Shown in pieces: positions 9,277 through 18,482 of a stretch of 64,000 bases of DNA (the stretch's first letter is position 1; the number at the start of each line of letters is the position of its first letter). The notes beneath the pieces were generated by a model. It was not told the origin of the DNA and did no database searches. It saw nothing but the letters and a program-made list of their open reading frames with translations. Made by a program: the position numbers and the translations under genes. This DNA comes from JAIBJN01 sp963802795 (GTDB lineage Bacteria; Actinomycetota; Thermoleophilia; Gaiellales; Gaiellaceae). Location of the stretch: NCBI GenBank assembly GCA_963802795.1, contig CAWDJV010000007.1:127296-191295 (forward strand), read 5' to 3'.

Positions 9277-9911
9277 GGATCCTCCTGCTCGGCGCAGGCG
9301 GCAAGGTGGGATCGGCCCTCGGCCCCCGCCTCGCCGAGGCCGGACACGAGGTGGCCCCGGCCGGCCGCGACGACCCCTGGGAGCCTGCCGGGCACGACGC
9401 GGCCGTCGACTTCACGCGGCCGGACGCCGTCCGGGCCAACGTCGCGCGCTGCCTGGAAGCCGGCGTCCCCTGCGTCGTCGGGACGACGGGGCTCGGGCCG
9501 GACGATCTGGCCGCGCTCGACGAGCTGGCCAAGGACCGGGGGGTCGCGTGCTTCGTGGCCCCGAACTTCGCCGTCGGGGCGATCCTCATGATCCGGTTCG
9601 CGGCCGAGGCCGCGCGGCACCTCCCGCGCACGGAGATCGTCGAGCTGCATCACGAGACGAAGGTCGACGCGCCCTCCGGCACCGCCAGGGCAACCGCCGC
9701 GGCGCTGCCCGGCGACGTTCCCGTCCACAGCGTCCGCCTGCCGGGCCTCGTCGCCCACCAGGAGGTGCTGCTCGGGGGCGACGGCCAGCTGCTCACCATC
9801 CGGCACGACACCTTTTCACGGGAGGCGTTCGCGCCCGGCGTCCTCCTCGCTCTCGACCGCCTCTCCTCGCTCCCGCCGGGCGTCACCGTGGGGCTCGAGA
9901 CCCTGCTGTAG
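9273..9911 (+). CDS. dapB: 4-hydroxy-tetrahydrodipicolinate reductase
   Basis: NAD(P)H-dependent reduction step in the lysine/diaminopimelate pathway. 212 residues, the short form seen in Thermotoga and others. N-terminal Rossmann motif 'LLLGAGGKVGS', 'VVGTTGL', and the catalytic signature 'ELHHETKVDAPSGTA' with the catalytic His and Lys. GTG start inside the end of the M16 gene. dapA follows 44 bases downstream but may have its own promoter. Confidence 0.96.
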   Translation: MRILLLGAGGKVGSALGPRLAEAGHEVAPAGRDDPWEPAGHDAAVDFTRPDAVRANVARCLEAGVPCVVGTTGLGPDDLAALDELAKDRGVACFVAPNFAVGAILMIRFAAEAARHLPRTEIVELHHETKVDAPSGTARATAAALPGDVPVHSVRLPGLVAHQEVLLGGDGQLLTIRHDTFSREAFAPGVLLALDRLSSLPPGVTVGLETLL

Positions 9912-9955
9912 CACGCTCCGGGGCCCCGCCGGGACTCCGAGTACAATCCCGACCA

Positions 9956-10840
9956 GTGCTCGGCGAGGTTCTCACAGCCGTCGTCACTCCTTTCCGTGCG
10001 GACGGATCCGTCGACCTCGACGCCTTCCGCGCTCTCTGCACGCACCTGGTCGACGAGGGCTCGGACGGCGTGGTCGTCGCGGGCACGACCGGTGAGTCCC
10101 CGACGCTCGCGGACGACGAGCGGCTCGCGCTCTTCGCCGCCGCGGTCGAGACGGTCGGGAACCGCGCGACCGTCGTTGCCGGCACGGGGACCTACTCGAC
10201 CGCGCACTCGGTCCACCTCACGGGCCAGGCGCACGAGCTCGGTGTCGATGCCTTCCTCGTCGTGACGCCCTACTACTCGAAGCCGCCGCCCCGTGGCGTC
10301 GTCGAGCACTTCCGTGCGATCGCGGACGCCACCGACCGCCCGATCGTGGTCTACAACATCCCTCAGCGCGTCGTCGTCAACCTGGAGCCGGACACGCTCG
10401 CGGAGCTCGGCGGGATTCCCAACGTCACCGCCGTCAAGCAGGCCACGACGGACCCGGAGCAGGCACGCCGCATCCTGGCCGAGACCGACCTCGCGCTGTA
10501 CGCGGGCAACGACGAGCTCCTGCTGCCCTTCCTCGAGCTCGGTGCGGTCGGCGGCGTCCTGGTCTACACCCACATCGTCGGCGCGCGCGTCAGGGAGCTC
10601 GTCACCCGCTTCCGGCAGGGTGACGTGAAAGGCGCGCGCACGATCGACGCTGAGCTGCGCCCGGTGATCGAGGCGCTCGCCGTGACGACCAACCCGATCC
10701 CCGTGAAGGCCGCGCTCGCCATGATCGGCCACGACGTCGGCGGGCTGCGGCTGCCGCTCGTGGAGGCGACCGAGGACGAGCGGGCAGTCATCCGCGAGGC
10801 GCTGGAGCGAGTGGGCGTCCTCGAGAGCGCTCACGTCTAG
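9956..10840 (+). CDS. dapA: 4-hydroxy-tetrahydrodipicolinate synthase
   Basis: Condenses aspartate semialdehyde with pyruvate. 294 residues, normal length. Shows 'GTTGESPTL', the Tyr of 'VYNIPQRV' and the Schiff-base Lys of 'TAVKQATTD'. A good -10 hexamer TACAAT lies at 9942-9947, only 8 bases before the GTG start, so translation is probably leaderless. It lies between dapB and rnj. Confidence 0.97.
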   Translation: MLGEVLTAVVTPFRADGSVDLDAFRALCTHLVDEGSDGVVVAGTTGESPTLADDERLALFAAAVETVGNRATVVAGTGTYSTAHSVHLTGQAHELGVDAFLVVTPYYSKPPPRGVVEHFRAIADATDRPIVVYNIPQRVVVNLEPDTLAELGGIPNVTAVKQATTDPEQARRILAETDLALYAGNDELLLPFLELGAVGGVLVYTHIVGARVRELVTRFRQGDVKGARTIDAELRPVIEALAVTTNPIPVKAALAMIGHDVGGLRLPLVEATEDERAVIREALERVGVLESAHV

Positions 10841-10904
10841 TCCGGCCGCATCGGGCTCGACGCGCGTCATCCCGCTCGGCGGCCTCGGCGAGGTCGGCAA
10901 GAAC

Positions 10905-12503
10905 ATGACCGTCGTCGAGTGCAGCGAGGGAATCGTCGTCGTCGACGCAGGTCTTTCGTTCCCCCGGGACGAGCACCTCGGCGTCGACCTCGTCCTCCCG
11001 GACATCGAGTACCTGCGGACGCGACGCGAGGACGTCCGAGCCGTCGTCCTCACGCACGGCCACGAGGACCACGTCGGCGGCCTGCCCTACCTCCTGCGTG
11101 AGATCGACGTCCCCCAGGTCTGGGCCACCCGGCTCACGCTCGGACTCGTCCAGTCGAAGCTGGACGAGCACGGGCTCATGCGGGCCGCCGAGCTCGTCGA
11201 GATCGACCCCGACCGGGGACCGGTCGACCTCGGTCCGTACCGGGCGGAGTTCGTTCGCATGGCGCACTCGATCCCCGACGCGGTCGCAGTCGCGCTCGGC
11301 ACGCCCGGCGGGCTCGTGGTCGCGACCGGCGACTACAAGATCGACCACACGCCCGTAGACGGGTTCCGCACCGACCTCGGCAAGCTCGCGGAGCTCGGGA
11401 ACCGCGGCGTGGACCTGCTCCTCGGCGACTCGACGAACGCCGAGCGGCCGGGGGTAACCCAGTCGGAGCGCACGGTGGGAGAGGAGTTCCGCCATCTCAT
11501 CCCGCAACGCCGAGGCCGCGTGCTCATCGCGTCCTTCGCCTCGAACATCCATCGGGTGCAGCAGGCGATCGACGTTGCCTCCAATACCGGCCGGAAGGTG
11601 TGCCTCGTGGGGCGGTCGCTCCGCAAGAACGTCAACATCTCGCGCAACCTCGGCTACCTCGACGTGAGCGACGACTTGATCGTCAAGCCGGACGAGCTCG
11701 ACTCGCTCCGCCCCGAGCAGACGATGATCCTCTGCACCGGGAGCCAGGGCGAGCCGATGTCGGCACTCACGCGCATGGCCTACCACGACCATCCGCACGT
11801 GGCCATCGAGGAGGACGACACGGTCATCATCTCGGCGAAGCCGGTGCCTGGGAACGAGCTGCGCGTCCACGACACGATCAACCGGCTGGCCAAGTCGGGC
11901 GCGGAGGTGCTGCACCAGGAGATCGCGCCCGTCCACGTCTCGGGACACGGGAACGCCGAGGAGATCCGGACGATCCTCGCGCTCCTACGCCCGCGCAACG
12001 TCATGCCGGTGCACGGCGAGTTCCGCATGCTGGCCGCGCAGGCGCGTCTCGCGCGCGATGCCGGCGTCCCCGCCGACCGAATCGTCCTCGCCGAGAACGG
12101 CTCCGTCGTCGAGCTGCGGAGCGGTATCGCGCGGCTCGTCGAGCAGCTCGACGTCGGAAGCACCTTCGTGGACGGGCTCGGCGTCGGGGACGTGCGCGAC
12201 GTCGCGCTCCGCGACCGCCGCCACCTCTCCGAGGACGGCGTCCTCATCGTCGTCGCGACGGTCGGGATGCAGGACGGAAGCGATATCTCGGCACCTGAGG
12301 TCATCTCGCGTGGCTTCGCCGAGACGGACTCGCTCCTCGAAGAGGCGCGAGCCGAGGCCGAGCGCACGGTCGAGGAGTGCCTGCGCCAGAACGTGCGGGA
12401 GCTGAAGCTTCTTCAGGAGCACATCCACGACAACGTGGGCAAGCTCGTCGCCGACCGCACCGGCCGCCGGCCGATGATCCTCCCGGTCGTCGTCGAGGTC
12501 TAG
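10905..12503 (+). CDS. rnj: Ribonuclease J
   Basis: Metallo-beta-lactamase/beta-CASP exo- and endoribonuclease. 'THGHEDHVGG' is the HxHxDH zinc motif near residue 49 of this frame. 'STNAERPG', 'SFASNIHRVQ' and 'PVHGEFRML' match beta-CASP regions, and a C-terminal dimerisation domain is present. The first ATG (10905) cuts the family's conserved N terminus: 'RVIPLGGLGEVGKN' is encoded in frame from 10863 onward. That frame contains no ATG/GTG/TTG upstream before merging with dapA, so the true start is unclear or a base is wrong near 10841-10862. The stop overlaps the convergent enolase-family gene. Confidence 0.95.
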   Translation: MTVVECSEGIVVVDAGLSFPRDEHLGVDLVLPDIEYLRTRREDVRAVVLTHGHEDHVGGLPYLLREIDVPQVWATRLTLGLVQSKLDEHGLMRAAELVEIDPDRGPVDLGPYRAEFVRMAHSIPDAVAVALGTPGGLVVATGDYKIDHTPVDGFRTDLGKLAELGNRGVDLLLGDSTNAERPGVTQSERTVGEEFRHLIPQRRGRVLIASFASNIHRVQQAIDVASNTGRKVCLVGRSLRKNVNISRNLGYLDVSDDLIVKPDELDSLRPEQTMILCTGSQGEPMSALTRMAYHDHPHVAIEEDDTVIISAKPVPGNELRVHDTINRLAKSGAEVLHQEIAPVHVSGHGNAEEIRTILALLRPRNVMPVHGEFRMLAAQARLARDAGVPADRIVLAENGSVVELRSGIARLVEQLDVGSTFVDGLGVGDVRDVALRDRRHLSEDGVLIVVATVGMQDGSDISAPEVISRGFAETDSLLEEARAEAERTVEECLRQNVRELKLLQEHIHDNVGKLVADRTGRRPMILPVVVEV

Positions 12504-13564
12504 GAGGCGTCGCCCCAGCGGAAGCCGGTGGGGCTCGGCCGGGGCCCGAGCGGGCTCGTCGGGAGGCCGTCGGGCGGGTCGTTGCGGTGGATGTTGTACG
12601 CGGCCGGCGCCACGTCGTTCGGCGTCCCCGGGTGGAAGAGCGAGGCGAGGTACTGGATGTGGCCGCGGCCGGGGCCGAGCTCCCACTGGCCGCCGCCGTA
12701 GACGGCCATGCCCTGCTCGGCGCAATGGTCGTAGCCGTCGAAGAGGCGCTGCACGCTCCCGAAGCGTGAGGGCTTGAAGTTGATCGTCTTCGGGGGGAAC
12801 GGAAGCGCGGTGATGTCCGCGACCGAGTGGATCGGCGCGTCCCAGGTGATCCTGTCGCGGTGGGGCTCGAGGACGGGGTCGGTCGCCTCGTTCAGGTCGG
12901 GATCCTCGATCCAGGCGTCCGGGAAGGCCTCCGCGACGAGGCGGTACAGGGCAGGGTCGCCGGTCTGGTCGACCGGCGTGCCCTTGTAGGCGCCCTTCAG
13001 GTCGACGGTGTCCACCGCGCCGGTCTCGGCCAGAGCCCCGACGAGCGCCTCGTCCCACTCGGCGGTCGGGTCGAGCTTGAACCGCAGAGTCGGGTAGCGC
13101 TCGAGCAGGAGCGGAACTGGGTCCGCCGCAGGGGGCTTCTCGATTCGAAGCGAGACGACGAACGTGACCGGCTGTGGCTCGCGTTCGACCGCCTCGGCCA
13201 GCGAGAGGCCCGCCTGCTGGAGGGCCAGATCGAGAGCGGCGCTCTCGTAGGCCCAGCGCCGATAGTCGAGAAAGGCCTCCATCCCGGGCCCCGAAGGGAA
13301 GAGCGCCAGCCGGTCGAGGAGCTGCGAGAAGCTGTCCAGCGTGTGGCTCCCCGCGAGCGGAAGGGTCGGGCCCTCCGCCTGTAGCGCGAGCTGGTCCTCG
13401 CTCGAGTACGTGACGTCCTCGCCGACGCCCTCGTGCCCGCCGCCCTCGAGGTGGATCACGGTCGTCAGGCGTGTGAACTCGGGGGACGCCTGCACCTGGA
13501 GGCCTTCGAGCCGGTACGACTCGATCTCGAGCGGGAGGTCGCGGACGCCGTCGTAGGTCGCCAT
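12500..13564 (-). CDS. Enolase-superfamily (mandelate racemase/muconate lactonizing-like) protein
   Basis: 354 residues. The C-terminal barrel has metal-ligand-like segments in the expected order: 'RFKLDPTAEW', 'DTVDLKG', 'WIEDPDLNE', 'ITWDAPIHSV' and 'NFKPSRFGS', ending in 'GGGQWELGPGRGH'. The precise reaction (dipeptide epimerase, o-succinylbenzoate synthase, sugar acid dehydratase) cannot be assigned. Converges with rnj (4-base overlap) and diverges from the next gene. Confidence 0.75.
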   Translation of the reverse strand: MATYDGVRDLPLEIESYRLEGLQVQASPEFTRLTTVIHLEGGGHEGVGEDVTYSSEDQLALQAEGPTLPLAGSHTLDSFSQLLDRLALFPSGPGMEAFLDYRRWAYESAALDLALQQAGLSLAEAVEREPQPVTFVVSLRIEKPPAADPVPLLLERYPTLRFKLDPTAEWDEALVGALAETGAVDTVDLKGAYKGTPVDQTGDPALYRLVAEAFPDAWIEDPDLNEATDPVLEPHRDRITWDAPIHSVADITALPFPPKTINFKPSRFGSVQRLFDGYDHCAEQGMAVYGGGQWELGPGRGHIQYLASLFHPGTPNDVAPAAYNIHRNDPPDGLPTSPLGPRPSPTGFRWGDAS

Positions 13565-13612
13565 CGAGGGAGAACGGTACGCAATCGGTCGAAGTGATGT
13601 ACTAGTTAGAGA

Positions 13613-14164
13613 ATGACCGACTCGATCCACGGCGGCTGGCCGGAGCTCGTGAGCTCCTACGGGGTCTCCGACCGGACGACCGCGCGCCTGGTCCGCTCGC
13701 TCACCGCGAGCGAGGTCGCGGCGCTCGCGTTCTGCCGGTTGCTCGAGCGCTGGCAACGCGGGGAGCCCGAACCATGCACGCCCGAGCGCCGGCAGGCTGC
13801 TCTCCGGAGAGCGGCGGAGCGCGTAGAGACCGCCCTCACCGGGCTCGAGCAGCCGCTCGGGCGCTTCCTCCTCGAGCTGGAACCGGACGGGGCGGAGGGC
13901 CGCTCCTGGTACGGAGAGCCCGGCGCGGGAGAAGTCGTCGAGTGGGACGCCGTCCTCAAGCGGGCGGGTGTCTTCGCGGCTCCGCACAGGGTCGCCCATG
14001 CCTATCTCGAGCTCGCTGTGCTCGTGCGCGCGCTCCAGGGGCTCACAGACTCGGCACGGCTCGAGTCGGCTCCCGACCGGGACGCTCTCTGGGCAGGCCT
14101 CTTCGACCTGCGCGAGAACCTCCTCGACGGCGCCCTCGACGACCTGCGCGCGCTTGCCGCCTAG
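13613..14164 (+). CDS. Conserved hypothetical protein
   Basis: 183 residues, soluble, largely helical and acidic, with no signal peptide or membrane helix. Codon use (G/C third positions) matches neighbours, so it looks real. I do not recognise a domain. Divergent from the enolase-family gene and closed by two hairpins downstream, so it is probably a single-gene transcript. Confidence 0.7.
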   Translation: MTDSIHGGWPELVSSYGVSDRTTARLVRSLTASEVAALAFCRLLERWQRGEPEPCTPERRQAALRRAAERVETALTGLEQPLGRFLLELEPDGAEGRSWYGEPGAGEVVEWDAVLKRAGVFAAPHRVAHAYLELAVLVRALQGLTDSARLESAPDRDALWAGLFDLRENLLDGALDDLRALAA

Positions 14165-14192
14165 GAGTGCCCCTCCAGGCAATGCAGCCTGC

Positions 14193-14221
14193 CTCTGCGC
14201 CGCGATCACGCGGCGCCAGAG
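14193..14221 (+). terminator. Strong hairpin after 13613-14164 gene
   Basis: CTCT-GCGCCGCG-ATCA-CGCGGCGC-(C)-AGAG gives a 12-bp stem with one bulged C. It follows the stop of the hypothetical gene by 28 bases. There is no U-tract, as is common in GC-rich actinobacteria. Confidence 0.55.
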
Positions 14222-14237
14222 CCCACCCTCGCCCTCA

Positions 14238-14258
14238 CCAAGGCTTTTTCAGCCTTGG
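14238..14258 (+). terminator. Second hairpin, CCAAGGCT/AGCCTTGG
   Basis: A perfect 8-bp stem with loop TTTTC lies 17 bases after the previous hairpin. Together they separate the hypothetical gene from the ribokinase gene. Confidence 0.45.
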
Positions 14259-14321
14259 CTTCGGTCGAGTGCGAACTCTGGCTTGGTGCTCCCGACGCAG
14301 AACCTAGGCTGAACCGCCTGA

Positions 14322-15155
14322 ATGGGCACTCGGCTGACGGTCGTCGGGAGCGTCAACCTCGACCTGGTAGCGCGCTGCGACCACCTTCCGCGCCCGGGCG
14401 AGACCGTCACCGACGCCAGGTTCGAGCGAGTCCCCGGCGGAAAAGGGGCTAACCAGGCCCTCGCCGCAGCTCGGCTCGGGGCCGACGTGACCATGATCGG
14501 CTGCGTTGGCAACGATTCGTTCGCCGAGGAAGCTCTGAGCGCGCTCGTCGAGGAAGGCGTAGGCCTCGACGTCCTGCAGGCCGACGCTCCGACAGGCGTC
14601 GCTCTCATCCTCGTGGACGACCGGGGCGAGAACCAGATCGTCGTCGCGCCCGGTGCGAACGCGGCCCTCGGGCCCGACGACGTCGAGCTCCAGCCCTCCG
14701 ACGCGGTGCTCTGCCAACTCGAGATTCCGGGCTCGACCGTTGCAGCCGCCGCCCGGCAGGCCCCAGGCTTCTTCTGCCTGAACGCCGCGCCCGCCGGGCC
14801 AGTGCCGGCGGAAGTGCTCGGGCGCGCCGACCTGGTGGTGGTCAATCGCTACGAGCTCGACGCGTTGGCGGAGGTGCCGAGGCTCGTGGCGCTCACGCTC
14901 GGCGCAGAGGGCGCCGTGCTGCTCGAGGACGGGGAGGAGGTCGCGCGGGCCGAGCCTCCCCGAGTCGAGGCCGTGGACGGGACAGCCGCCGGCGATTCCT
15001 TCACGGCGTGCCTCGTCGTCTCGCTGCTCGAGGGGCGCGACCGCGAGGAGGCCCTCCGGCGCGCCTGCGCCGCGGGAGCGATCGCGGCCTCTCGGCCGGG
15101 TGCGCAGCCGTCGCTCCCGTCCGCCGCGGAGGTGGACGAGATACTGCGCGCGTGA
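14322..15155 (+). CDS. rbsK: Ribokinase-like PfkB-family carbohydrate kinase
   Basis: 277 residues, slightly short for ribokinase. 'VVGSVNLDLVAR' and 'GGKGANQALAAARLG' are the ribokinase N-terminal signature. 'DGTAAGDSFTA' contains the catalytic Asp and anion hole. It phosphorylates ribose or a related sugar. Its stop overlaps the start of a nucleoside hydrolase gene, and the pair would convert nucleosides to base plus ribose-5-phosphate. A -10-like TAGGCT lies at 14305-14310. Confidence 0.88.
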   Translation: MGTRLTVVGSVNLDLVARCDHLPRPGETVTDARFERVPGGKGANQALAAARLGADVTMIGCVGNDSFAEEALSALVEEGVGLDVLQADAPTGVALILVDDRGENQIVVAPGANAALGPDDVELQPSDAVLCQLEIPGSTVAAAARQAPGFFCLNAAPAGPVPAEVLGRADLVVVNRYELDALAEVPRLVALTLGAEGAVLLEDGEEVARAEPPRVEAVDGTAAGDSFTACLVVSLLEGRDREEALRRACAAGAIAASRPGAQPSLPSAAEVDEILRA

Positions 15156-16084
15156 GCGACCCCGTCCCCATCCTCCTCGACTGCGACCCAGGCCACGACG
15201 ACGCGATCGCGCTCCTGCTCGCGCTGGCGAGCCCGGAGCTCGAGCTGCTCGGCGTCACGACGGTTGCCGGCAACCAGACCCTCGACAAGACGACCGCGAA
15301 CGCGCTGCGCGTGCTCGAGTTCGTCGGCCGGGGCGACGTCCCCGTGGCCGCCGGCGCCGACCGGCCGCTCGCCCGCGATCTCGTCATCGCCGCCTACGTC
15401 CACGGGGAGTCCGGCCTCGAGGGGCCCGCCCTTCCCGAGCCGCAGGGAACGGCGGTCGGGCAGCACGCCGTCGACTTCCTGGCCGAGCGCATACTCGGCG
15501 CGGCGCGCCCGGTCACGCTCGTGCCGGTGGGGCCGCTGACGAACGTCGGCCTCCTCCTCGCCCGTCACCCGGAGGCGGCGGAGCGCATCGAGCGCATCGT
15601 CCTCATGGGCGGCGCGATCCGGGAGGGGAACGTCACGCCCGCGGCCGAGTTCAACATCTACGTCGACCCGGAGGCAGCCTGGCGGGTCTTCCACAGCGGC
15701 CTGCCGGTGACGATGATCGGGCTCGACGTCACCCACCAGGCGCTGATGAGCGACGCGCACGCCGAGCGGTTGCGCGAGTCGGGCGACGCAGGCCGGCTCG
15801 TCGCCGAGCTCTACGACTTCTTCAGCCGCTACCACCGCGAGACGTACGGCTTCGAGGGCGCGCCCATCCACGACGCCGTCGCCGTCGCGCACGTCCTCCG
15901 GCCGGGCCTCGTCGAGACGCTTCCCCGCCACGTCGACGTGGACTGCGAATCGCGGCTCTGCCGTGGGCGGACCGTGGTCGACCTCTGGCGCCGGACCGGG
16001 GAGGAGCCGAACGCGGACGTCGGTATCGGGATCGACGCCGACGGATTCCTCGAGCTTCTCTGCGACCGCCTCGGCACGCTCTGA
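15152..16084 (+). CDS. Inosine/uridine-preferring nucleoside hydrolase
   Basis: 310 residues. 'LLDCDPGHDDA' is the calcium-binding DxDxxxDD motif at the N terminus. 'TLVPVGPLTNVG' and 'IVLMGGA' are further family signatures, and 'PIHDAVAVAH' supplies the distal Asp ligand. Splits nucleosides into base and ribose. Translationally coupled to the upstream ribokinase (GTGA), and a nucleoside-type ABC importer follows ftsK. Confidence 0.93.
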   Translation: MSDPVPILLDCDPGHDDAIALLLALASPELELLGVTTVAGNQTLDKTTANALRVLEFVGRGDVPVAAGADRPLARDLVIAAYVHGESGLEGPALPEPQGTAVGQHAVDFLAERILGAARPVTLVPVGPLTNVGLLLARHPEAAERIERIVLMGGAIREGNVTPAAEFNIYVDPEAAWRVFHSGLPVTMIGLDVTHQALMSDAHAERLRESGDAGRLVAELYDFFSRYHRETYGFEGAPIHDAVAVAHVLRPGLVETLPRHVDVDCESRLCRGRTVVDLWRRTGEEPNADVGIGIDADGFLELLCDRLGTL

Positions 16085-16157
16085 CCCGAGCCGCGTAGCA
16101 GTCTGTTACCCGGGGCTGGAAGGAGCTCTCGCGCCGGCCGCGAAACAGGCTTGACAT

Positions 16158-18380
16158 ATGGCGCAGCGGAAGCGTCCCTCTCGGGTTCGCCCGAAGTCGC
16201 CTGCGCGCGTGCGCAAGAAGAAGCGCGCGAAGCGGCAGCGCGGACAGCAGCATCACGAGCTGCTCGGTCTCGGGCTGCTCTGCGCCGGGCTCTTTCTCGC
16301 CTTCGTAACGTGGCTCGAGGGCAACGGGGGCATCGTCGGGACGACGATCGCCGACTGGTTCGACGCGCTGCTCGGAACGGCGCGGATCGGGATACCGATC
16401 GTTCTCGTCGTCCTGGGCGCGCTCATGGTCGCGCGCGCCGAGCTGGTCGACGTGAAGCCCTTCCGCACCGGGCTCGTGCTCCTCTGCGCGGGCGCGATGA
16501 CGCTGCTGGGCGAGGAGCGGGGAGGGGCGGTCGGAACCGCGCTCGACTCCGTCTTCGGCCGGCTGCTCGGCGGCACCGGCCTGTTCATCCTGGGGCTCTT
16601 CCTCTGCTGGGCGGGCGCGCTCCTCCTCACCGGAGCCTCGCTGGGAGCACTGCTCCGCCGTTCGGCCCACGTTGCCCGCGGCACGGCCTCGGCCGCCCGC
16701 CGCACCGTCGACGCCGTCCGCTCACCCCGCGCCGAGGCAGGCCCCGCGCCCGACTTCGGTTCGAACGGCCATGTCGCGCTCGCGCCGCCGGTGGACGGGG
16801 AGCAGGCCTATCCGGACGTGGTCGGCGACGCCCCGCCGGTGCAGGCGGTCCTCGTCGACCAGCTCGCCGAGCCGGATCAGGCGCCCGAGCCTTCTCCGGC
16901 CGAGGAGCTCAGCCTCTTCGATCCGCCGAGCACCGAGCACGTCGAGTACCGCCTGCCGGATCCCGGAGTCCTCAGGCGGTCGCGTCCTCACGAGGGCCAG
17001 CCCGGGAAGGCTGCGGAGCGCACGGCCGAGGCGCTCCTCCAGACTCTGGCCAACTTCGGGATCGACGCGACGCTGGTTGGCCAGGTCGTCGGCCCGCGGG
17101 TGACGCGCTACGAGCTCCAGCTCGCGCCCGGGACGAAGGTCGGCAAGGTCGCGGCCCTGAAGGACGACCTCGCGTATTCACTCGCCACCACCGAGATCCG
17201 AATCCTCGCGCCGATCCCGGGGAAGCAGGCCGTCGGCGTCGAGGTCCCGAATGTCGCCCCCAACATCGTCACGCTCGGGGACATCTTCGACGAGCTGCCG
17301 TCGTCCTCGAGCCCGCTCTCGGTCTGGCTCGGGAAGGACATCTCGGGCGCGTCGGTGCACGCCGACCTGGCGCGGATGCCCCACATCCTCATCGCCGGCA
17401 CGACCGGCTCGGGGAAGTCCGGCTGCATCAACACGATGCTCTGCTCGATCCTCCTGCGGGCGAGCCCCGACGAGGTGCGGATGATCCTCGTCGACCCGAA
17501 GCGCGTCGAGCTCGGGCTCTACGAGTCGGTCCCGCACCTGCTGACGCCGGTCGTTTCCAGCCCGAAGACCGCCTCCGCCATGATCACGAACGTCCTCGCG
17601 GAGATGGAGCGCCGGTACGAGCGCATGAGCCTCGCCCGCGCGCGGAACCTCCCCGAGCTGAACCGGGCCCTGCGCAAGCGCGGCGAGCGGGAGCTGCCGT
17701 TCCTCCTCGTCGTCATCGACGAGCTCGCCGACCTGATGATGGTCTCCCCCCAGGAGGTCGAGGACGGCGTCATCCGCCTCGCCCAGAAGTCGCGCGCCGT
17801 GGGCATCCACCTCGTCCTCGCCACGCAGCGTCCCTCGGTGGACGTCATCACCGGGATGATCAAGGCGAACGTGCCCTCGCGGATCGCCTTCGCCGTCTCG
17901 AGCCAGACCGACAGCCGGGTCATCCTCGACACCTCCGGCGCCGAGAGCCTCCTCGGGCAGGGCGACATGCTCTTCAAGCCGCTCGGCACGTCGCGGCTCC
18001 AGCGCGTCCAGGGCGCCTACGTGAGCGAGGAGGAGATCGCCCTGATCGTGGAGCAGTGCCGCAGCCAGCGCGCGCAGGAGCTCGACGAGTCGCTCCTGGA
18101 GGCCCCTGAGCCCGTGCGCGCCGGCGAGGACGGAGACGAGGAGTTCGACCCCGACGACGACCCGCTCCTCGACCGTGCGATCGAGGTCGTCGTGCAGACG
18201 CAAACGGCCTCCGTCTCACTCCTCCAGCGGCGCCTTCGCGTCGGCTACACGCGGGCCGGGCGGCTCGTGGACATGCTCGAGCGGCGGGGGATCATCTCGG
18301 GCTACGAGGGGTCGAAGCCGCGGCGCGTGCTCGTCGGCGAGGCGGATCTCGACCGGATCCTCGCCGACCTGGTGTCCTGA
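16158..18380 (+). CDS. ftsK: DNA translocase FtsK/SpoIIIE
   Basis: 740 residues. Basic N terminus, four membrane helices (about 35-170), an acidic/proline linker, the alpha/beta motor with Walker A 'GTTGSGKSG' near residue 415 and Walker B 'LLVVIDELADLMM', and a C-terminal gamma winged helix ('SLLQRRLRVGYTRAGRLVD'). Pumps chromosomal DNA at the division septum and loads XerCD through the gamma domain. Start ATG 16158. Position after rnj is conserved in actinobacteria and Firmicutes. Confidence 0.97.
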   Translation: MAQRKRPSRVRPKSPARVRKKKRAKRQRGQQHHELLGLGLLCAGLFLAFVTWLEGNGGIVGTTIADWFDALLGTARIGIPIVLVVLGALMVARAELVDVKPFRTGLVLLCAGAMTLLGEERGGAVGTALDSVFGRLLGGTGLFILGLFLCWAGALLLTGASLGALLRRSAHVARGTASAARRTVDAVRSPRAEAGPAPDFGSNGHVALAPPVDGEQAYPDVVGDAPPVQAVLVDQLAEPDQAPEPSPAEELSLFDPPSTEHVEYRLPDPGVLRRSRPHEGQPGKAAERTAEALLQTLANFGIDATLVGQVVGPRVTRYELQLAPGTKVGKVAALKDDLAYSLATTEIRILAPIPGKQAVGVEVPNVAPNIVTLGDIFDELPSSSSPLSVWLGKDISGASVHADLARMPHILIAGTTGSGKSGCINTMLCSILLRASPDEVRMILVDPKRVELGLYESVPHLLTPVVSSPKTASAMITNVLAEMERRYERMSLARARNLPELNRALRKRGERELPFLLVVIDELADLMMVSPQEVEDGVIRLAQKSRAVGIHLVLATQRPSVDVITGMIKANVPSRIAFAVSSQTDSRVILDTSGAESLLGQGDMLFKPLGTSRLQRVQGAYVSEEEIALIVEQCRSQRAQELDESLLEAPEPVRAGEDGDEEFDPDDDPLLDRAIEVVVQTQTASVSLLQRRLRVGYTRAGRLVDMLERRGIISGYEGSKPRRVLVGEADLDRILADLVS

Positions 18381-18482
18381 CCCCTAACGAACGCCCAAGC
18401 GCGAACGTCCTAGAAATGAAATCGTCGGAGGGGTAGCATCGTGCGACCCTGAAACGACGGCATGGGCGATAGAGGAGGATCC

